From SIG588 sp045599305 (GTDB lineage Bacteria; Bacillota; Clostridia; Oscillospirales; Acutalibacteraceae): a stretch of 5,486 bases of DNA. The DNA is taken from positions 1 through 5,486 of the forward strand of contig JAZRVU010000114.1 of NCBI GenBank assembly GCA_045599305.1, written 5' to 3'. Position numbers and translations under genes: made by a program. The notes beneath the pieces are model-generated. The model was not told the DNA's origin and did no database searches. It worked only from the letters and a program-made list of their open reading frames with translations. Below, one piece after another: positions 5,463 through 5,486 of this stretch (position 1 is the stretch's first letter; every line of letters starts with the position of its first letter).

Positions 5463-5486
5463 AAAACAAAGACGTGGCCATCGGCC

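Noticed and set aside
5143..5481. Minus-strand frame over the tRNA gene
   Set aside because: Its N-terminal part is the familiar translation of an antisense tRNA, and the rest crosses a promoter and a terminator.
5463..5486. Terminator or second tRNA after tRNA-Gln
   Set aside because: Only 24 bases remain. A GGCC...GGCC motif is visible but is too short to call before the window ends.

Overview
The window looks like a chromosomal segment of a GC-rich, endospore-forming Clostridia bacterium, most likely of the Oscillospirales/Ruminococcaceae type. The basis is strong AAAGGAG-type ribosome sites, an alpha/beta-type small acid-soluble spore protein, a Gram-positive-type PyrR, a long clostridial-style PRPP synthetase, and intergenic CTTCATT/GCGAAGC repeats that I recall from gut Clostridia. 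The genus assignment is inference.

Layout. Positions 1-246 hold no gene: a cluster of short CTTCATT repeats, a bulged hairpin (117-154) and a long terminator hairpin (188-233). A 381-residue ribose-phosphate pyrophosphokinase (prs, minus strand, TTG start at 1434) follows. It is divergent from the GTPase gene hflX (1630-2874, plus), and the 195-bp gap between them carries a recognisable sigma-A-type promoter for each. hflX overlaps an 11-nt stretch of a DUF1624-type membrane acyltransferase gene (2864-3616), so the two probably form an operon. That operon converges on, and overlaps by 41 nt, a minus-strand pair of half-length TauE/SafE (TSUP) transporter genes joined by an ATGA overlap (4321-3576). 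pyrR (4391-4933, plus) is divergent from the TSUP pair. It is followed by a 63-residue spore protein gene (5045-5236) with a sigma-G-like promoter and a strong terminator. Last is a tRNA-Gln(CUG) gene with a near-perfect sigma-A promoter.

Functional themes. prs makes PRPP and PyrR senses or uses it, so two steps of nucleotide metabolism lie in the window, but they are not in one operon. HflX (ribosome rescue) and the membrane acyltransferase are linked by position only. The spore protein is an independently regulated late forespore gene. The window is mostly ordinary housekeeping sequence. I see no defence system, CRISPR array, insertion sequence or complete undescribed system. The points most worth checking are the split transporter, the hairpin that would hide its ribosome site, the repeat cluster at the left edge, and the spore protein's altered protease site.
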